Below, piece by piece: positions 6,000 through 7,298 of a stretch of DNA of 7,298 nt. Numbering within the stretch: position 1 is the stretch's first letter; each line of letters starts with the position of its first letter. This stretch comes from Pseudomonadota bacterium. Lineage in GTDB: Bacteria > Pseudomonadota > Gammaproteobacteria > Burkholderiales > Thiobacillaceae. Under the pieces are notes generated by a model. That model ran no database searches. It was not told the origin of the DNA and saw only the letters and a program-made list of their open reading frames with translations. The position numbers and the translations under genes were made by a program. The DNA lies in NCBI GenBank assembly GCA_021791235.1, contig JAJYXA010000389.1, positions 1 to 7,298 on the forward strand, given 5' to 3'.

Positions 6000-7298
6000 G
6001 CTGCTCCTCCTACCAGGGACGTCACTTTGATCTGTTTTCCTTCGGGCACTTCAGCGTGCGAAAGCACCTTGAGCTGCGGCACCGTGCGCCGCAGGAAACG
6101 CGCAAGGAGCGGACGCAGCACGGCCGGCGTCAGCAATACGGGGGGATGGCCCAGCGCCTCCTGGCGCTGCGCCGAGGTCTGGGTCCGCTCCAGCAGGGTA
6201 TCGGCCAGTCCCGGCTCCAGGCCGGCGGCGTCGTGGCCCGTTTGCAGCGTCTGCAGCAGCAGGCGCTCCAGGCCTTGGTCCAGCGCGATCACCGGCAGTT
6301 CGCTGGCCGAGCCGTAAATCTGCTGCACGATCGAGCGCCCGAGCGCGACCCGCACCAGCGCGGTCAACTCGTGCGGATCCTGCACGCGCCCGGCGTGCTC
6401 CAGCAGGGTGTCGATGATGGTGCGCATGTCGCGGATCGCCACGCCTTCGGCGAGCAGGTTCTGCAGCACCTTCTGCACGGTCGAGAGCGGCAGCATCTTC
6501 GGCACCAGGTCTTCCACCAGCTTGGGCGCGCTCTTGCCCAGGTGGTCGAGCAGCGCCTGCGCCTCCTGGCGTCCCAGCAGCTCGGCGGCATGCTGCGTGA
6601 CCAGGTGATTGAGATGGGTGGCGACCACGGTGCCGGGGTCGACCACGGTGTAGCCCATGGCCTGCGCCTGTTCGCGCATGGCGGATTCGATCCACACCGC
6701 CGGCAGGCCGAACGCGGGGTCCGTCGTGGCCACGCCCGGCAGGGTGGCGGTGATGCTGCCCGGATCGATGGCGAGGAACAGTCCGGTGCGCACTTCGCCG
6801 CTGCCGATTTCGACGCCCTTCAAGGTGATGCGATAGCGGTTCGGATTGATTTCGAGGTTGTCGCGGATATGCACGGCAGGCGGCAAAAAACCGATTTCGC
6901 GCGCGAATTTCTTGCGGATGCCCTTGATGCGGCGCACCAGTTCGCCGTCGGCGGCGTTGTCCACCAGCGGGATCAGGCGATAGCCGACTTCCAGCCCGAG
7001 GGTGTCGATGGGCGCGACGTCCTCCCAGCTGGCTTCCTGGGATTCGACCGCGGCGACCGGCGCCGCCTGGACTTCCGCCGGGGCTTCCTGTTGCTTTCTG
7101 CTGCCCTTCCAGGCCAGCCAGACCATGCCGCCCGCCAGCAGCAGGAAGGCGAAGTTCGGCATGCCCGGGATCATGCCCATCAAGCCCAGGATCGCGGCGG
7201 TGATGTAGAGCGCCTGCGTCTTGTTGAAGACGTTGGACATCATCTGGCCGGCGATGTCTTCCTCGGTGCTGACGCGGCTGACGATGATGCCGGCGGCG
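5996..7298 (-). CDS. flhA: Flagellar type III export gate protein FlhA, C-terminal part, cut by window edge
   Basis: Inner-membrane export-gate subunit of the flagellar type III secretion apparatus; its cytoplasmic domain forms a nonameric ring that docks export substrates and chaperones. 433 C-terminal residues are visible out of about 690 in the family, so the first six membrane helices lie off the right edge. The visible part starts with AAGIIVSRVSTEEDIAGQM (matching the E. coli VTRVSTDQD region). Two membrane segments follow (about 29-63, with LGLMGMIPGMPNF at 37-49). A variable Ala/Glu/Gln linker (about 64-92) leads to the FlhA cytoplasmic domain (about 95-433), with GYRLIPLVD, DPAFGLPAVWI and DPGTVVATHLNHLV as clear family landmarks. 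Met-Met at positions 19-20 of the visible part is internal, since the frame stays open to the edge. The stop overlaps flhF by 4 nt. No defect is visible. Confidence 0.97.
   Translation of the reverse strand, partial: AAGIIVSRVSTEEDIAGQMMSNVFNKTQALYITAAILGLMGMIPGMPNFAFLLLAGGMVWLAWKGSRKQQEAPAEVQAAPVAAVESQEASWEDVAPIDTLGLEVGYRLIPLVDNAADGELVRRIKGIRKKFAREIGFLPPAVHIRDNLEINPNRYRITLKGVEIGSGEVRTGLFLAIDPGSITATLPGVATTDPAFGLPAVWIESAMREQAQAMGYTVVDPGTVVATHLNHLVTQHAAELLGRQEAQALLDHLGKSAPKLVEDLVPKMLPLSTVQKVLQNLLAEGVAIRDMRTIIDTLLEHAGRVQDPHELTALVRVALGRSIVQQIYGSASELPVIALDQGLERLLLQTLQTGHDAAGLEPGLADTLLERTQTSAQRQEALGHPPVLLTPAVLRPLLARFLRRTVPQLKVLSHAEVPEGKQIKVTSLVGGAA
6004..6010 (-). promoter_or_regulatory. Strong ribosome binding site of flhF
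   Basis: GGAGGAG sits within the last codons of flhA, 4 nt before the flhF ATG (core AGGAGG at 6-nt spacing). It fixes the flhF start at 5999 and supports translation coupled to flhA through the ATGA overlap. It is the best ribosome site in the window. Confidence 0.7.

Noticed and set aside
5187..6317. Long open frame of 376 codons on the plus strand, antisense to flhF and flhA
   Set aside because: It is complementary to two clear flagellar genes, has no recognisable domain, and shows the Gly/Ala/Arg-rich composition of a shadow frame.
5996..7243. Met-Met at 7243 as the start of a short flhA
   Set aside because: The frame continues open to the window edge with residues matching the FlhA membrane region, so these are internal methionines.

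Overview
The window is an almost gap-free block of seven genes, all on the minus strand, so transcription runs from high to low coordinates. The sequence is GC-rich. Gene content and order resemble the flagellar flhA-flhF-fleN-fliA cluster of polarly flagellated Gamma- and Betaproteobacteria. The FlhG/FleN has the divergent, lysine-poor P-loop that I associate from memory with betaproteobacterial homologues, so a betaproteobacterium is my best guess (inference, not proven).

Layout in order of transcription: (1) the C-terminal part of flhA, the flagellar export-gate protein, cut by the right edge; (2) flhF, the SRP-type GTPase that sets the flagellar pole; (3) flhG/fleN, the MinD-like partner that limits flagellar number; (4) fliA, sigma-28; (5) motC and (6) motD, the stator pair; (7) the N-terminal two thirds of a Lon-type protease, cut by the left edge. 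Junctions are tight: flhA/flhF overlap by 4 nt, flhF/flhG by 26 nt or less, fliA/motC by 19 nt and motC/motD by 1 nt, with only 6 nt between flhG and fliA. Genes 1-6 therefore look like one translationally coupled operon. The only real spacer is 59 nt between motD and lon.

The genes form a working set: FlhF and FlhG place and count the flagellum, FlhA exports its parts, FliA switches on late genes, and MotC/MotD power rotation. In Pseudomonas, chemotaxis genes (cheY, cheZ, cheA, cheB) lie between fliA and motC; here they are absent and fliA runs straight into motC. The Lon resembles the second, AsrA-like Lon paralogue of Pseudomonas rather than the housekeeping Lon.

I found no RNA gene, mobile element, CRISPR array or clearly new system. 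The points most worth a second look are the degenerate nucleotide-binding motifs of FlhG, the direct fliA-motC fusion of gene order, the Lon paralogue beside a motility operon, and small palindromic elements at the flhG/fliA and motD/lon junctions.
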